From assembly GCA_003864495.1 (NCBI GenBank), contig ML133479.1, positions 1,051,223 to 1,115,222 on the forward strand: a DNA stretch of 64,000 nt, read 5' to 3'. Shown here one piece after another: positions 13,167 to 25,573 of this stretch. The translations under genes were made by a program, and so were the position numbers. The DNA is from Nemopilema nomurai (lineage: Eukaryota > Cnidaria > Scyphozoa > Rhizostomeae > Rhizostomatidae). The notes beneath the pieces are model-generated. The model made no database searches and was not told the DNA's origin. It saw only the letters and a program-made list of their open reading frames with translations. Position 1 is the first letter of the stretch. Every line of letters begins with the position of its first letter.

Positions 13167-16100
13167 TTAGGCTGCTATTTTCTTTATCCAAGAAATGTAC
13201 GATGATACTTTGGTGAACACCGTGGAGCGGTCGAGGGCGTCGCAGGTGCGGGAGCCCCAACTGACAACCCCTTGCAATATCATGCGGCCACCCTCCTCGC
13301 ACACCAGTGGCCCTCCACTGTCCCCGTGACAGGCGGAGGTAAAAATGTCCTTGGGGTTCTTTGCACACAGCATTCCGGTGCTGAATTTTCTGGTAGAAAA
13401 TCTGTTGCGACTTTGGCATACCTCGTCACTCTGGATGCTCATTGAAGCCTTTTGCAGCAGTCCCGATGTCTCGGAGGTTATATGGGTCCTGCCCCAGCCT
13501 AAAAGACAACCAGGAAAACAATTAGTGGCCAAATTTTAGAGACACGGATTTAATCAGAAGGTAAGTCGAAACGGCGTAATGTCATTTGCTGCACCTCGCT
13601 CTATTGTTTACTGGTGAAGGGAAAGGGGCGAAACCCTGCTGCTGTGAGTCTGCGCTAAAAATTAAAAGATACACCCAATTGCAGCGATTGTGATAGCCGT
13701 TGATTAGAATATTTGGTGAATTCTATGAGTCCTGCATTACACATGCCCTGGCTTTCTATGTCTTACAATACTGTAAAATTCTCAATGCCTATTGTGAAAA
13801 AAAGCATGATTTTCTTTTCCAAACAAATCATCTCCAGGGTTCATGGCTCCGGATAGATAGTGTAGTAGTGACATCGCGAGAGGGTGTCAGTAGAGTGCCA
13901 TACCAGTGATAAAGCAGCTTTGTCCGACTCTCGGTTCCTCACCAACTTTGGGTAAACAAGCAGGCGTGACAAACGCAGTTAGTACCGCCTCTTTTTGAAG
14001 TTCCAGAAGGGCTATATCGTTGTTTTTTCTTGGCACAAACGATGGGTGCACTATTACGGTTCTGACCCTGATCGTTTGTTCTGTTCCCTCACTGTCCATC
14101 CGGTTGAAGTCGCCAAGAACAACCTTGTAGTCACTAGGATTCTTGGTCGGCAAGCAGTGCGCGGCGGTAACGACGAAGCGGCTGTTTACCAGCGTACCGC
14201 CGCAGCTGAAAACGCCCTTTTTGATGATAGCCACTTGCCAAGGCCAGTAGCCTTTTCTCGCCTCTTCTCCCGCGACGATTGGTTTGCTTTCTCGCTTGCG
14301 TACTTGTGAAATCCCACAAGGATAGGTCTCTAGCAATCAATAGAAAAAAACAATTCGTTAACCTCGTATGTCATAATTAAGACAAACGAATATGTACAAT
14401 AAATGGAAAAGCCATGGAAAATTTTTCTTAAGGTATTCGGCATGCATAGCAAATCCAAAAATAGCCTAGGCCGAAACATGGGAGCATGAAAGGTGATCAC
14501 GTGCAAATTTTCGAAAATAAGCCGTGATCTGCTTGTGGCGAATTTAATCTACATCTGCGGTAATACTGCGCAGGACCACAATCGTGGTAGATACGACTCA
14601 GAGTCTGCTACCCAGGGTAGGATGCCACTGACTCCAACTATGGACCAATGTAAAATGAAAATCATACGAAATCGTGCTTAATTTCTCAAAAAAGAAATAG
14701 ACTCAAACCTTTTTGGTACTTATACTTGAATTTTCGAGTGCAATTTAAAATTTCTAAGGCCTTGTTTACACGTTTCGAGGAATCTTTTCCTGGGAGTTGC
14801 CACACTGTTTTGTGTTTTTAAAAGCCTAATAATCAGTGCTGATTAAATACAGCTTTCACTATTAGCAGGATAGGCCATTAGAAATTGTCATTACTCAGAA
14901 AAATCGAGCGCCATTTTGACTCTTCCTAGTTGTTAAAAAATCGTTTTGCGGCAAATCTGTAAGCCAATAGTACGATATTGCCATTGCAAATAGTTTTAAG
15001 CCACTTCATCTTGATGTACCCAAATGTCATTAGATGTCCTCCATCAGAAAGGACCTCAATGAGGAAAGCGTAAGAAGGCTTACTCGATAAATCACAGAGT
15101 CCGCATGTCTTCTTGCAGCCGTTGTCCATGTACGATCGGTATTCCCACCGGTCACAATACCCAAGCTTTTTGTATTTTTTACAGAGCTCATCCTTGACAC
15201 TGTTGTAGCATGCCTGTTTAACTGCAAAAAGAATACATACACCATAACAACGATAAGAATTGGGTCAGGAAACGAACTATCAAAATAATTGCCTTGGGGA
15301 AGAACTAGATGTCATTTTCATGGCCTAGATTTCTAATAGCTGAAGCCTTAATTCATTGCTTCGTTCGTTTGCAACTACTTGTAACATTGTCACTGAGCTG
15401 ATAATATCAAATAACCAAAGCTGATAAATCACTAAATGTACATGGTGATAGCTGGACCACAACAGTAGTTAGTATTTTATGCAAAATAGCCGGGCAATGC
15501 TGATCTATCTACGGCTTCAATGCCTGAAAGGGAATTCAACTTGCCAATTTGTAACTGACCTGAAAAGGAATTTAACTTGCAAAAATAAATTAAATCTGCA
15601 GAAAATCTGATCCAATTCGAAAGATTAATTAAATACTGGGACGGGGTAACCTGTACATGCAACGTATGCAAAACTTGATGATTTTATAATAAATTTGTAA
15701 TAAAAAACTATTAAAAATTGTTAATTTAATTTGTATATTTTGTAAATAATCAAACTAGACAAGTTACGGTTGTGAAGCTTAAAATTATATACATTCGATT
15801 TAGGATAAGATAACAATAACAAAAAGTTGCTGATACAATTTTCAAAATTAAGTCTCTTCTGTGTACCTGCACAAAATCCGCACGACTTCTTACAATTCTT
15901 TGTCATGAACCTTTTTGTGAACGCCGATGCACTTTTGCAATCACCAACTTGCTTGCCATGGCGGCAGTATGAAGATGTGTCTTCACAAACTTCTTCCACA
16001 TCTGAAATGAAAGAAGGTAATCAATTTTGTACGAAGACCTTAAGCAAAGAAAGAGCAAATTGGGCAGCCAAATATTAAACTTCATATCTAAGGTTGTGTG

Positions 16101-17716
16101 AAAAAGAAATTGAAGAAGCACGCGCAACGTTTCTGACGTCATAAAAACACCCTAAATTCGTTAAGGTATGTTCAAGAATGCTTGTCATTGAACTAATATT
16201 CTATGTTGAAAGTCTTCTGGATATAGATTCTGTCCGAACATTTTTGCTAAAATGCTTTCTACCTAAGGCTACAAAGCTTGATATTATCAAGAAATTTGGT
16301 CGTAAATTATTACAACTAAAGAGCGTTTCTCGTGCACAATTTCATGTACCCTCATTATAGGCACATTCCCAGGGCAGTCCTCCCATATTTTAGAAGATCA
16401 AATATTTCTGTGTCCCGCCACCAATCCTTTATATTCCTTTTTACAGTGCCTACACTCTGGGTTATCATTTTTCCTCCTTATTAGAGAGGATTTACCGAAA
16501 ACCCCGAGAGGCACAAACCAGCCTCGTTTGGATTCAAGAGACTCAAGTGGGCCTCTTTTGGATGCCAATAAACAAACGGGCAATGGCACCGCAGTGGCCT
16601 AGCAAGTAGGCTTGAAGTTGCCACTTCTTTCCTGCTAAAAGCCAAGTAAAAATACCAACACAACGTACACTGCCACTCATCTGTTCAACTTACTGTTGTC
16701 TTTGCAACGTCGACACGATTGCTTGCAGTTTTTCATCATATAATCACGAATGTGTTTATGCTGCGAGGTACAATATCCTGCTTTCTTCCAAGTAGGACAT
16801 CGTTTGTTGAAATCAATGCATCTAGAACTTCTTAGACCTGCCGGGGCTGCAATATAAGGTTTGAATCAATCAATCATTAAATCAATCACTAGATAGATAA
16901 TCTTGAAGTAAAATTAATGGACTTCCAATTGCTGATGAAACGCCTTCGCAGAAACAATCAGTTGTGCAACGAATTACAGGTTCTAGTGTACAAATAGGCC
17001 ATCAACTCTTATAAAAAGGGCCTTTCAAATGGAATGCTTGTTTTTCTTTCTTTATATAGCATGCTGCATTACCCCTCTTCTAACTAAAATAAGGCAGACA
17101 CTGATAAAACCCCCTGGAAATTAACAGCCTAATGTCAAAAGATTATTTTTTCTCTCATATTTCTATCATTACTTGTTTGTGGCACTCGCTCAGAACTAAG
17201 TTCATCAAAAGTAAAACAGTATTGGCAGGGTATAATAAATATCTACCACTGTAAACAAGAATGCAACTCAATCCAGGGTCATATTTCCCAGAGCTGATAT
17301 TTTAATGCTTTTCAAAATAAATAACTGATTTCTTTTAAGTTGTCGATAATTTATCCACTCAATATTTTTTCCCGATGAAAAGCAGAAACTCCTTTTTCGT
17401 ATCCTGCACAAAGTTCCCAGACATGCAGATCACACTGATTTTTTTTATTTTTTGAAACAACCCTGGAGACTCGTATTATAGTTAACCTCGCCTTGAGGTT
17501 CTTCAAACTACGCCTGCGCGCAAAACGTTTCATATTAACAAAAATGTCTAGTCTCCCTTCTGCCTTTTCTCTTCTTTGTGCTGAGGAGTCGCAAACTATA
17601 AACTCACGTGGTATCATGCCATCTGGAACGCTGCTAGTTGATGCATTGGCCGCAATCAATGAGCCAATGACAAAAAGCAAATTGAAGATTGTTGTTGCTT
17701 GTGCCATATCACCAGT
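13167..17716 (-). CDS. secreted serine protease with three ShK domains
   Basis: Six coding exons on the minus strand: 17707-17608, 16846-16694, 16001-15867, 15221-15084, 14329-13904 and 13498-13167. They total 1284 nt, giving 427 residues, and all junctions are GT-AG in matching phase. Residues 1 to about 23 are a signal peptide (MAQATTIFNLLFVIGSLIAA). Three ShK domains follow, each with six cysteines: 43-81, 90-128 and 134-172, one per exon. An S1 protease domain runs from Ile194 to the end, with catalytic His234 (TAAHC), Asp281 (NNDIALL) and Ser378 (GDSGGP); Cys181 probably pairs with the protease domain. The S1-pocket position six before the catalytic serine is Ser372, which suggests chymotrypsin-like rather than trypsin-like preference. 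The residue before IVAG is Pro, not Arg or Lys. An acceptor 9 bases before the ATG implies an upstream noncoding leader. ShK-protease fusions are known in cnidarians; substrate and role here are unknown. Confidence 0.93.
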
Positions 17717-17923
17717 CTGAAAAAGATATCAATATTCGACTCATAATACATTATAATTTGCAATGCAATGTATGTAATATGCAATGTACAAACACAAGGC
17801 AAACCAAATTCATAAACTTTGTCCGACATAATGAAAAGCATCAATAAACCCAGTTTTGACCATCATATTGGTGACCAGTCATGTCACTCCATTTCCATCG
17901 TTACCGTTACCATTACCGACAAC
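17717..17923. other. upstream side of the protease gene
   Basis: This is probably the 3' part of an intron in the 5' untranslated region, because a pyrimidine-rich tract and cag lie directly before position 17716 on the minus strand. No promoter element can be named. A short run of GTTACC-like steps lies at about 17899-17920. Confidence 0.4.
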
Positions 17924-18041
17924 ATAACATGACATGATTGACATGACATGATTGGCATGACACGACATGATTGACATGACAATATTGACATGACACGACA
18001 TGATTGACATGACATGGCATGATTAACAAGACATGACATGT
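17924..18041. repeat. degenerate CATGA-type satellite
   Basis: Imperfect tandem copies of gacatgacatgatt and shorter gacatg steps. The same motif resumes directly after the element that ends at 18742 (ggacatgattgatt), so the satellite was probably continuous before that insertion. A related, more decayed array in the opposite orientation (gtcatgtcctgtcatg) lies at 49430-49615 in a TCERG1 intron. Confidence 0.85.
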
Positions 18042-18742
18042 CAGGGTTGCCAGGTTTGGGATTTTATCCCGATATCTCGGGAATATGCAGGGCTGCTGGG
18101 ATTTTTCTCGGAAATTTTTTTCGGGGAAAAAGTCTCGGGAATATTATCGGGATTTTTAGAGAATAGTTTAGAAAAGTTTTCAGAATAGATTTGTTAATAA
18201 CAAGAGCGGCACATTTCATTCACATTCAATCGTCATTCCAAAGTAAGATTCGTCAATAGGAGCGAAACAATAGCCAGAATGGGCCGCAAAAGAAAACAAT
18301 GTGCGAAGAACAGTGAAAGGAAATAATCAGGAAATTCGGACTCCTTTTCCAATTTACACATAGGTTCACAAAGTATTGGGACACCTTGGATGTTTCGAAG
18401 ACCTTTTGTAGAAAAAAATTTAACAACATGATTTTAATGCTTTCCCTCTCAAAAATTTCGTCTAAAATTGTGTCCCTTTGTTTCTTATCTTGCAACTGAA
18501 ATAAAAATGTCCAGCAAAATTTTAACTCCTCTGTCAATGCTTTGACCCGTACAATTACCATGTTGCACAAGATAGAGAAGTTGAAAAGTCGTTGCACAGA
18601 GGTCAAAATCTCGTCCCTGTAGTAAATGACGTCATCAGAACATCACAGAAAAATTTCGGGAGTTTTTGATAAAATCTATTGCATTCTGGGATCTTTTAGG
18701 TCTTGGTGCGGGATTTTTATAGATTTCAATCTGGCAACCCTG
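18042..18742. mobile_element. non-autonomous DNA transposon remnant with hAT-like ends
   Basis: The left end begins cagggttgccaggtttggg and the right end finishes atttcaatctggcaaccctg, which are inverted copies of each other over about 17 bases with a few changes. The outer CAGGG/CCCTG is typical of hAT ends. Both flanks are the same CATGA satellite, so an exact 8-bp target duplication cannot be told from the host repeat. Just inside both ends are further related tracts rich in gggatttt and tcggga. A minus-strand open frame at 18253-18606 has no recognisable transposase motif. Confidence 0.65.
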
Positions 18743-21624
18743 GACATGATTGATTCCTTGTCTAACGCTAGACACACTGCTGTCAAATTTTATTCAAAAA
18801 CCATTCGTGAAGGTAACTATACGATAACCTCAACGATAACTATCAGAACCTTAGACTGTTTAATGCGCATGCGTCATTGATTATCCCTTGTTCTTTGCAT
18901 TCAACGTTCTAGTCATACAAATCAAATTTTTTGTTGACAATGATAGTACTTCATAAATTTCATTGATATAATGCTAAAAGACGTTGCTGACAAAGGGAAT
19001 TGAAATACGAGGTTTGAGAAGAAGAAAAGTATGGCGTCCAGAATGGACTGTAAGGACGAGAGTTAAAAGTTTATCGTTGTCTTATAAATCGTGTTTTGTT
19101 TCATTTCCATATAAAAACAAAAAAATTGACTCTTTTATAGCGAAGCTCTTTTACTCGGCCAGGGCTTCCTATAATATTTTGAGAACTGGAAATGCTTTAT
19201 CGCTCGTTTACAATGATAGGACTTTATGATAGATTTCTTAATATTTTGAGAACTGGCAATGTTTTGGTATTCATCAAGGTCCAAGTTGATAGATTCTGAG
19301 TTTATTACCAATTTAAAGAAAAACTTCATGATGGAACGATGTTGTCCCCATTGCTCGACAAGAGCTTTGCTATAAAATTGTTTTCCGACTTTGTTAACAA
19401 CACAGATGATCACAATTTGATATCAGGCGTCTACGTCATAACTGTTCACTGTGATGTCGAATCAGTATTGCGGCCCCCACTGCTCAAAGACTCGGAGAAC
19501 AGCACTGGGATTCGGTATTCAATGAGGTAGTCACCCAGGTGAGGGAATAATTTAAAAACTCTTGCTAGGTTTTGGAAAAATTTAGCCGACGCGGGATGTA
19601 CATTCAAAATAAAAAGAACACATGGTTTAGACAGGGATTTGTCCGTCAATTTTCTTCATCCTTCGAGTTTATCTGGTCATATTTCGAGTTTACGTATATT
19701 TCAAGGTCAAAACAAGGTTATATTTTTCATAACGTCGATTGGCCTGAAAGAGATTTCAAAATCTTTTCATTTGGCTAGGATACCTCCTTCAAATATGACG
19801 TAATCAAAGAAATAATTAATAAGTAAGAATTAGTAAAAGCTGCCTAAGACTCTAAGATCTCTCGATTTCCACTCGCAAAGCAAGTTAAAACCTTACTCGA
19901 AATACCAGATTCGAAAGCTAGATTTTCCGCTTTGTGAACTGAAAGGTATTATGAATACACACCAAACATCTCCTTCCTACACATATCGATTTGGCGAAAT
20001 GTTATAATATCATGAAAAAACAAATAATTTGAATATTGAAACTAGAATGAAAGTTACCTTTTTGAGTGCACTTAGACAAAGAGTACTCGCTTGATCACCG
20101 TCAACGACAAATGACTATTCGATGCCTCGATTCGGCCTTTCTATAATATTTGTGACGTCATCCTTCCGGTTGCTTTTTAACAGAAATGAATGGCTATTAT
20201 GCGTGAAGATGACTGGCTGTATTGACCTTTATGGTCGAGCACTATGCACAGTTACACCCAGTTATTTACCGCGTAAATGCCCAGAGAAAGAAACGATGTC
20301 TCCTCACCCACTGAGGGATAATAGCATGGTCTTTTGACGCATAAGCATAATCGATCTTTGTTAGAACAAGTTAGAACGTGGTATTAAGCAAACACATTAG
20401 GCCTTTGCTTCATCAAGAGGGGTGGGTTGAGATTTAACTTGAGTGAGTAGGTTTACTGATTGACAAGAGGAAGTCTGCTTACCACCCTTTCAATTGGAAG
20501 TTTATCACTTTTATACTTGGGACTATGTTTGAAACGTATATACCAAGCTATTGCGGGGTATCGTGGCAGCGAATTACATGAAGATTTGGCTCTAAGAAGG
20601 GCAGAAAAGTAGTCTTGGAGACATTGATAAATACAAACTGAACATTAACAATCAAATGATAAAAACGTAACTTCGTCACCAATGGACACAATCCTTATAC
20701 TCTTCAGAGTGAAATCCTACCATTTCAAAGATGGCATTGTAAGGATTCCGGAGATATTGTTAAAACTTCGAAATGCTTTCGGAGTAAAAGTACAAAATCT
20801 ACTTTTATGTGTCACAAGAGACAGCCTCTATAACACAACACAAGACTGACCCCAACCTCCAGCCTCGATTCTGTGTAAGCCTACCAACAACAACAATAAC
20901 AAACGTTTTTCTTCTTTAGATTGACTGAGTCAGTTGCAAGATGTATTCTCTCTCCACGACAAAAAAAAATCAACTCCACATCATTGAACCTGTTCCCTGT
21001 CGAAATGTGATAAATAAATAAAGTAACAGGTTGTATGTGAAAACAAAATGCGCGAATCTCTCGAAGGGGTTTTCTTTCATTGTCTGAAGCAAGATGGGTC
21101 CGTTTATCCTGCCGCTGTTTTTGATTGCCACACCTGAAAGGTGTTTCCATCCCTTCTAGGGAATATTCTGGCCTATCTTGTTGGTACCCTTTTTGTTATG
21201 ACAGCTCACAGACTTCAAGCCCCCCAAAGGCCTAAAGATGTAACTGTTTAACGGCAGCCAAAAAAGTACGTCGTTATGAATACTGTTGCTGTCAATTGGC
21301 CTATATTGCATTTTCAGTAACTTCGGCTAAACAGCTGCTCATGAAGGAAAGAAAGTATGGTCGACCAAATGCGTTGAAGTATATCTCAATGATGACTTCC
21401 TCCTGTTACGATTCCTTGCGTCAACCGATATTAGGTCCAGCTACAAAAGCCACTTATTTCGTCACACAAATACACAACTACGTCTGGACTAGCGGGGTCT
21501 CACTATTTTAGCAGGAAAACAGAAAACCTTAATTGCCCATAAAATTTCGACAGAATGGCTTGGTTGACATTCGTAGGAAAACAAAGAGGATGTTGGTTTC
21601 CTGAACTTCGTTTACAAAATAGCT
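18743..21624. other. intergenic DNA, no supported gene
   Basis: No open frame with a domain or convincing splice sites. A short direct repeat (taatattttgagaactgg, then aatg) occurs at about 19172 and 19233. The remainder is AT-rich single-copy-looking sequence. Confidence 0.5.
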
Positions 21625-22348
21625 GGGAAGCAACGGCTGGATTTTTAAGGAGATGAAAGCGATGGCTTCATTTTTAAAGAGGCAAGCAACGGCTTCATTT
21701 CTAAAGAGGCAAGCAACGGCTTCATTTCTAAAGAGGCAAGCAACGGCTCAATTTTTAAGGAGAGGGGAGCAACGGCTTCATTTTTAAGGAGATGAAAGCG
21801 ATGGCTTCATTTTTAAAGTGGCAAGCAACGGCTTCATTTTTAAAGAGGCAAGCAACGGCTTCATTTTTAAGGAGAGGGGAGCAACGGCTTCATTTTTAAG
21901 GAGATGAAAGCAACGGCTTCATTTTTAAAGAGGCAAGCAACGGCTTCATTTTTAAGGAGAGGGGAGCAACGGCTTCATTTTTAAGGAGAGGGGAGCAACG
22001 GCTTCATTTTTAAGGAGTGGGAAGCAACGGCTTCATTTTTAAAGAGGCAAGCAACGGCTTCATTTTTAAAGAGGCAAGCAACGGCTTCATTTTTAAGGAG
22101 AGGGGAGCAACGGCTTCATTTTTAAGGAGAGGGGAGCAACGGCTTCATTTTTTAAGGAGAGGGGAGCAACGGCTTCATTTTTAAAGAGATGAAAGCAACG
22201 GCTTCATTTTTAAAGAGGCAAGCAACGGCTTCATTTTTAAAGAGGCAAGCAACGGCTTCTTTTTTAAGGAGAGGGGAGCAACGGCTTCATTTTTAAGGAG
22301 AGGGGAGCAACGGCTTCATTTTTAAGGAGTGGGAAGCAACGGCTTCGA
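21625..22348. repeat. minisatellite, 27-29-bp units of at least three types
   Basis: About 26 tandem copies of a unit starting agcaacggcttcattttta. The copies differ in the spacer after the shared core: a 27-bp type with aagaggca, a 29-bp type with aggagagggg, and rarer types with aggagatgaa or aggagtggga. The types are interspersed, so the array has grown by unequal exchange of mixed blocks rather than from one unit. The last unit runs into unique sequence after agcaacggcttcgagaga. Confidence 0.97.
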
Positions 22349-23107
22349 GAGAGCCACCTTGTTACAGAACAAGGGTCCTGAACTTAGGTATTGGGTCGCC
22401 GCTAGACCATTTCATATCGAAATGATCATGCATATATACAGTATACTTTTATGAAGTATATAACCTAATGATTGCATAAAATCTCAGATGCTACTCTTTT
22501 AATGTTGTCTATAAATTTCTTAACTGAGCACTCTGTTGAAAGATGTTGGAATAGCAGACATGATTCATTTTCAAGGTACGTTATTGGAATTTCTTATTTG
22601 GTACACATTCTTCATCACTGGTTTCTTCACGGACGGTAGCTCCCTCGCAAGCTACCATCATATTAATCATGAAGTTCGAATTCGATAATGCGCATTACCT
22701 TATTGCGCATGATCATTTTAACATTTTGGGAAGTTAAGTTGATTTGTTGACATTGTGGCCAAACTAGAATTAAAACTGAGTAACAAATGTTGCCGAATTT
22801 TTTCAGCATGTTCAAGCATGTGTGTAACAAATCTTTGACCGAGTATTCAGATTAAGGTGACCAAAAAAGCAACATTTCAACATTATTTATGTTTGTGGGT
22901 TGTGTAATGTCTTTAAATGGTTCATTACTTTAAAACAATACAAGAAGCGGCAGCAAATTCGAAAACGAACTAATTTCAAGGGACACGGCCATTTTGTGGG
23001 CTTTAGGACATATTCGGACGTTTGCATACTGCTAGGAAGAAAAAGTGTATCATCTACGAAAAAGTATATTTCCGCAATAGAGTTTATATGTTCCCTGAGA
23101 TGAACTA
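22349..23107. other. no supported gene
   Basis: AT-rich DNA between the minisatellite and the MITE. One short plus-strand open frame at 22900-23103 has no recognisable domain. Confidence 0.5.
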
Positions 23108-23548
23108 CACGTCTTTTTTATAAGAAACCGGTTTATAAGCAACCTAGTACTAGAGCCCCAAAATTTAAGAAACTTTAAGAACTAAATCAACATTTTTAAG
23201 AAACTGCAAAAAAACAAGATGACTTTCTGAGCCGGAAAATAACACGTACCGGGTGCCTCGGTAACAATACGAAAATAATACAACAATTTAAGCACACTGT
23301 ACCGGATGTCTCGATAAAAAGTACTCCCGTTTCCATAAGAGAAATGAACAAGAGATGCGAAATCAAATCTTACTGTTGTGTTATAAACTTTTATACAATT
23401 AATATGCAAGGGAAGGCGCAAAATTTGATGTTAAATGCTTATCTAAAAATAAGAAGCCATTAAGAAACTTTTAGTACTAGAAACCAGTGAAAAATTAAGA
23501 AACTTTTAGTACTAGGTACCAAGCTAGGTTTCTTATTAAAAAAACGTG
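23108..23548. mobile_element. diverged MITE copy, TA-flanked
   Basis: Starts cacgtcttttttataagaaacc and ends ggtttcttattaaaaaaacgtg, which form terminal inverted repeats, and is flanked by TA on both sides (23106-23107 and 23549-23550). Internal tracts such as taagaaacttttagtacta match the family seen at 35532, 63475 and 24676, but with many changes, so this is an older or sister subfamily copy of about 441 bp. The TA target points to the Tc1/mariner superfamily. No transposase is encoded. Confidence 0.8.
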
Positions 23549-24675
23549 TACCTGTCAAAAATGAATTGGTTTCAATACCGCATCGCCCAGTGCCAAAAAC
23601 GGATCTTAGGCTGAAATGGTTTGTGATTCTTTAGGGATGCCTGCTTATTTTAGGGCAAGGGAGGAGTTCAAGCATAAAGGCAGAGGTAAAACAGAAAGAA
23701 TTAAGCTTTATAACTGAGAGCTAGAGAGGGATTCCCCTTGCTTCAAACGCCTTTCCTGCTCTGTTGAAATGCGAACAGATCTTGCGTTTCCAACGCCTCA
23801 ACCTCAGCATTTTTTCCTGGATCGTATGAGGTCGGAATGCGGAAATCGCGTCTGGTGAATAACAAAGCTTTTTGGAAGAAAAAACAAGCAAGCATGGTGC
23901 AAGAAATAGTATTATTCCAGTAAAACTGTCCGACAGTGGCTAAAATGAAAACATGATATCTTTGAAAGAAAACCCCTCAGAGAAAAGTCCTCTAGCGACA
24001 TACCCACCAGCAGATCTGCTTTCAAAAATGATGTCTTTTCAATCTTGCCAATGAAATGCTTTTCTGAGGTCCTCACTGAATCCACAGGCGATGGTAATAT
24101 AGGCTTGCAAAGGACCCACGACTTTTTAACTGTTGCAAACAATATTTGCTCGCATTGGTAGGCGCGTTTGTTGTGGAGAATTGACGCATGTGAGGACAGT
24201 TTTGAAGGCAAACACGAGTAGACTGAACAATAGGAAGGCGATACAGCGATGACAATGATGAAGAGGCATTTCCTACAGGAAGTGTTTTGTTTGAGCTGAA
24301 AGAGTAGCTTCTGTGTGGCTACTTTACTACAACAGGCTTGATTTTGAAAACAACAGCAACAAAGGCGAGCTTACGTCATTACGAGCATACTGAATTTTTA
24401 AGATTTTTGTCGAGGTCAAAATGTTTAGAAGCAGGGGCGGAGCACCAAAACAATTTTTTTTTGGGGGGGGGGGAGGTGTTATAAAGTTGAGATTTGCTAG
24501 CAATAGGGTGTGGCTTGAGGGCGTGGTTTAATTATTAATTCACAACTCAGCCCCATATTTTTGGCGAATCTTAAGACTCCACTCTTAAGAAAGTTAAGAA
24601 ACGCAAACAAACATAACGCAGTGATTTTCTATCATTAGACAGTTTATTTCCCTTATAATAAACTTCCATGCTATA
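23549..24675. other. no supported gene; possible element end near 24434
   Basis: No supported coding sequence. At about 24434 the sequence aggggcggagcacc is followed by a T-run and a G-run. That arrangement recurs near 9310 and 24910 and resembles ends of some decayed DNA transposons, but no partner end was found. Confidence 0.35.
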
Positions 24676-24806
24676 CACGCAGGCTTATTGATGAAAATCA
24701 AGGAACTTTTAAGGAACTTTTGGTACTAAAATCTGATGATTTGAGGTCTACGAATAAGGAACTTTTGGAACTAGGCCTCGAGGTAGGTTCCTTGTGAAAA
24801 AACTTG
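24676..24806. mobile_element. internally deleted MITE copy, TA-flanked
   Basis: Begins cacgcaggcttattgatg, where the terminal cacgc joins directly to sequence that lies about two thirds of the way through the full copies. It ends taggttccttgtgaaaaaacttg. TA lies on both sides (24674-24675 and 24807-24808). The body shares the ggaacttttggtactaaaatc and ggtctacgaataaggaac tracts with the copies at 35532 and 63475. Only about 131 bp remain. Confidence 0.85.
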
Positions 24807-25298
24807 TAATCTTTCACGCGTTTTATTGAAAATGCACCGAAAGCCAAACCAAAAAGACAAAATTAATCATTGGCCTATGAAACCTTCATTATGCAGACAG
24901 AAACTTCATTTGGGGGGAGGGGGTATAGTACCCCTTTGTAATCCACATTTTGAGACGCCCCTGTTTGCAAGGCATGTAGAAACATGTATTTTATTCATCA
25001 GATCCTTGCGACACCCGTCTTTAAGATATCCTGCACAATTACGAATTACCATTGTAAGGAGATTCATGCCTTCAAAGAATAAACTTCTTTTGTTTTCAGA
25101 GTGAATTCCTTTTTCTCATTATTTTGAAACAATCGCGCCCAGAGGAATCCCCCTCGCCCATTTCATTCTTCGAATTACTTTAAGGGGAAAGAATGTCTAT
25201 AAGGGTGTTTTTAAAACCATAAATAGTTTCCATCATTGTCTAAAAATGAATAAGCAAATAAAAATAAAAATAAACAAATGGAATGCTATCGTTATCTA
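24807..25298. other. no supported gene
   Basis: An open frame at 24826-25104 (plus) crosses a G-run and has no domain. The end of the stretch holds an A-rich segment at about 25252-25296 that reappears on the other side of the next element. Confidence 0.5.
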
Positions 25299-25573
25299 CA
25301 ATGACTGCCAAAAGTCCTTGGAACACCTAAGTATTTTGTCTGGTTTTTGCATTTTTCATTTCTTTGACACGCCACAAGCTGTCAATCCCCCTCCTCCCCC
25401 CTAAAACAATGTTGGTAACAAAGTATAGCATCCAGTTAATCTGGGGAAAAAGTTTGGTGTAAAATTGACGCTTCGTTTAGCAGCAGGACAACATTGTTCG
25501 TAGGTGAGAGTGGGATGGATGAATGTGAGTCAAAGAATTGCCGTAAGTGTGCCAACATTTTTGGCAGGCATTG
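25299..25573. mobile_element. second MITE type, Tc1/mariner-like, 275 bp
   Basis: The ends are inverted copies of about 29 bases: caatgactgccaaaag at the left, and at the right a sequence whose complement is caatgcctgccaaaaatg, then a shared TTGG-ACAC segment. TA flanks both sides (25297-25298 and 25574-25575). The ends resemble the known Tc1-like pattern of a TA target followed by CA-TGCC. No open frame. A roughly 45-bp A-rich sequence containing aaataaac-aatggaatgct flanks it as a direct repeat. Confidence 0.8.

Noticed and set aside
18253..18606. 117-codon minus-strand frame as a transposase
   Set aside because: It lies inside the hAT-like element but shows no recognisable transposase motif; more likely a chance frame in a non-autonomous element.
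21625..22348. Possible CRISPR array
   Set aside because: Units of 27-29 bp are contiguous, with variant spacers drawn from a few types; it is a minisatellite.
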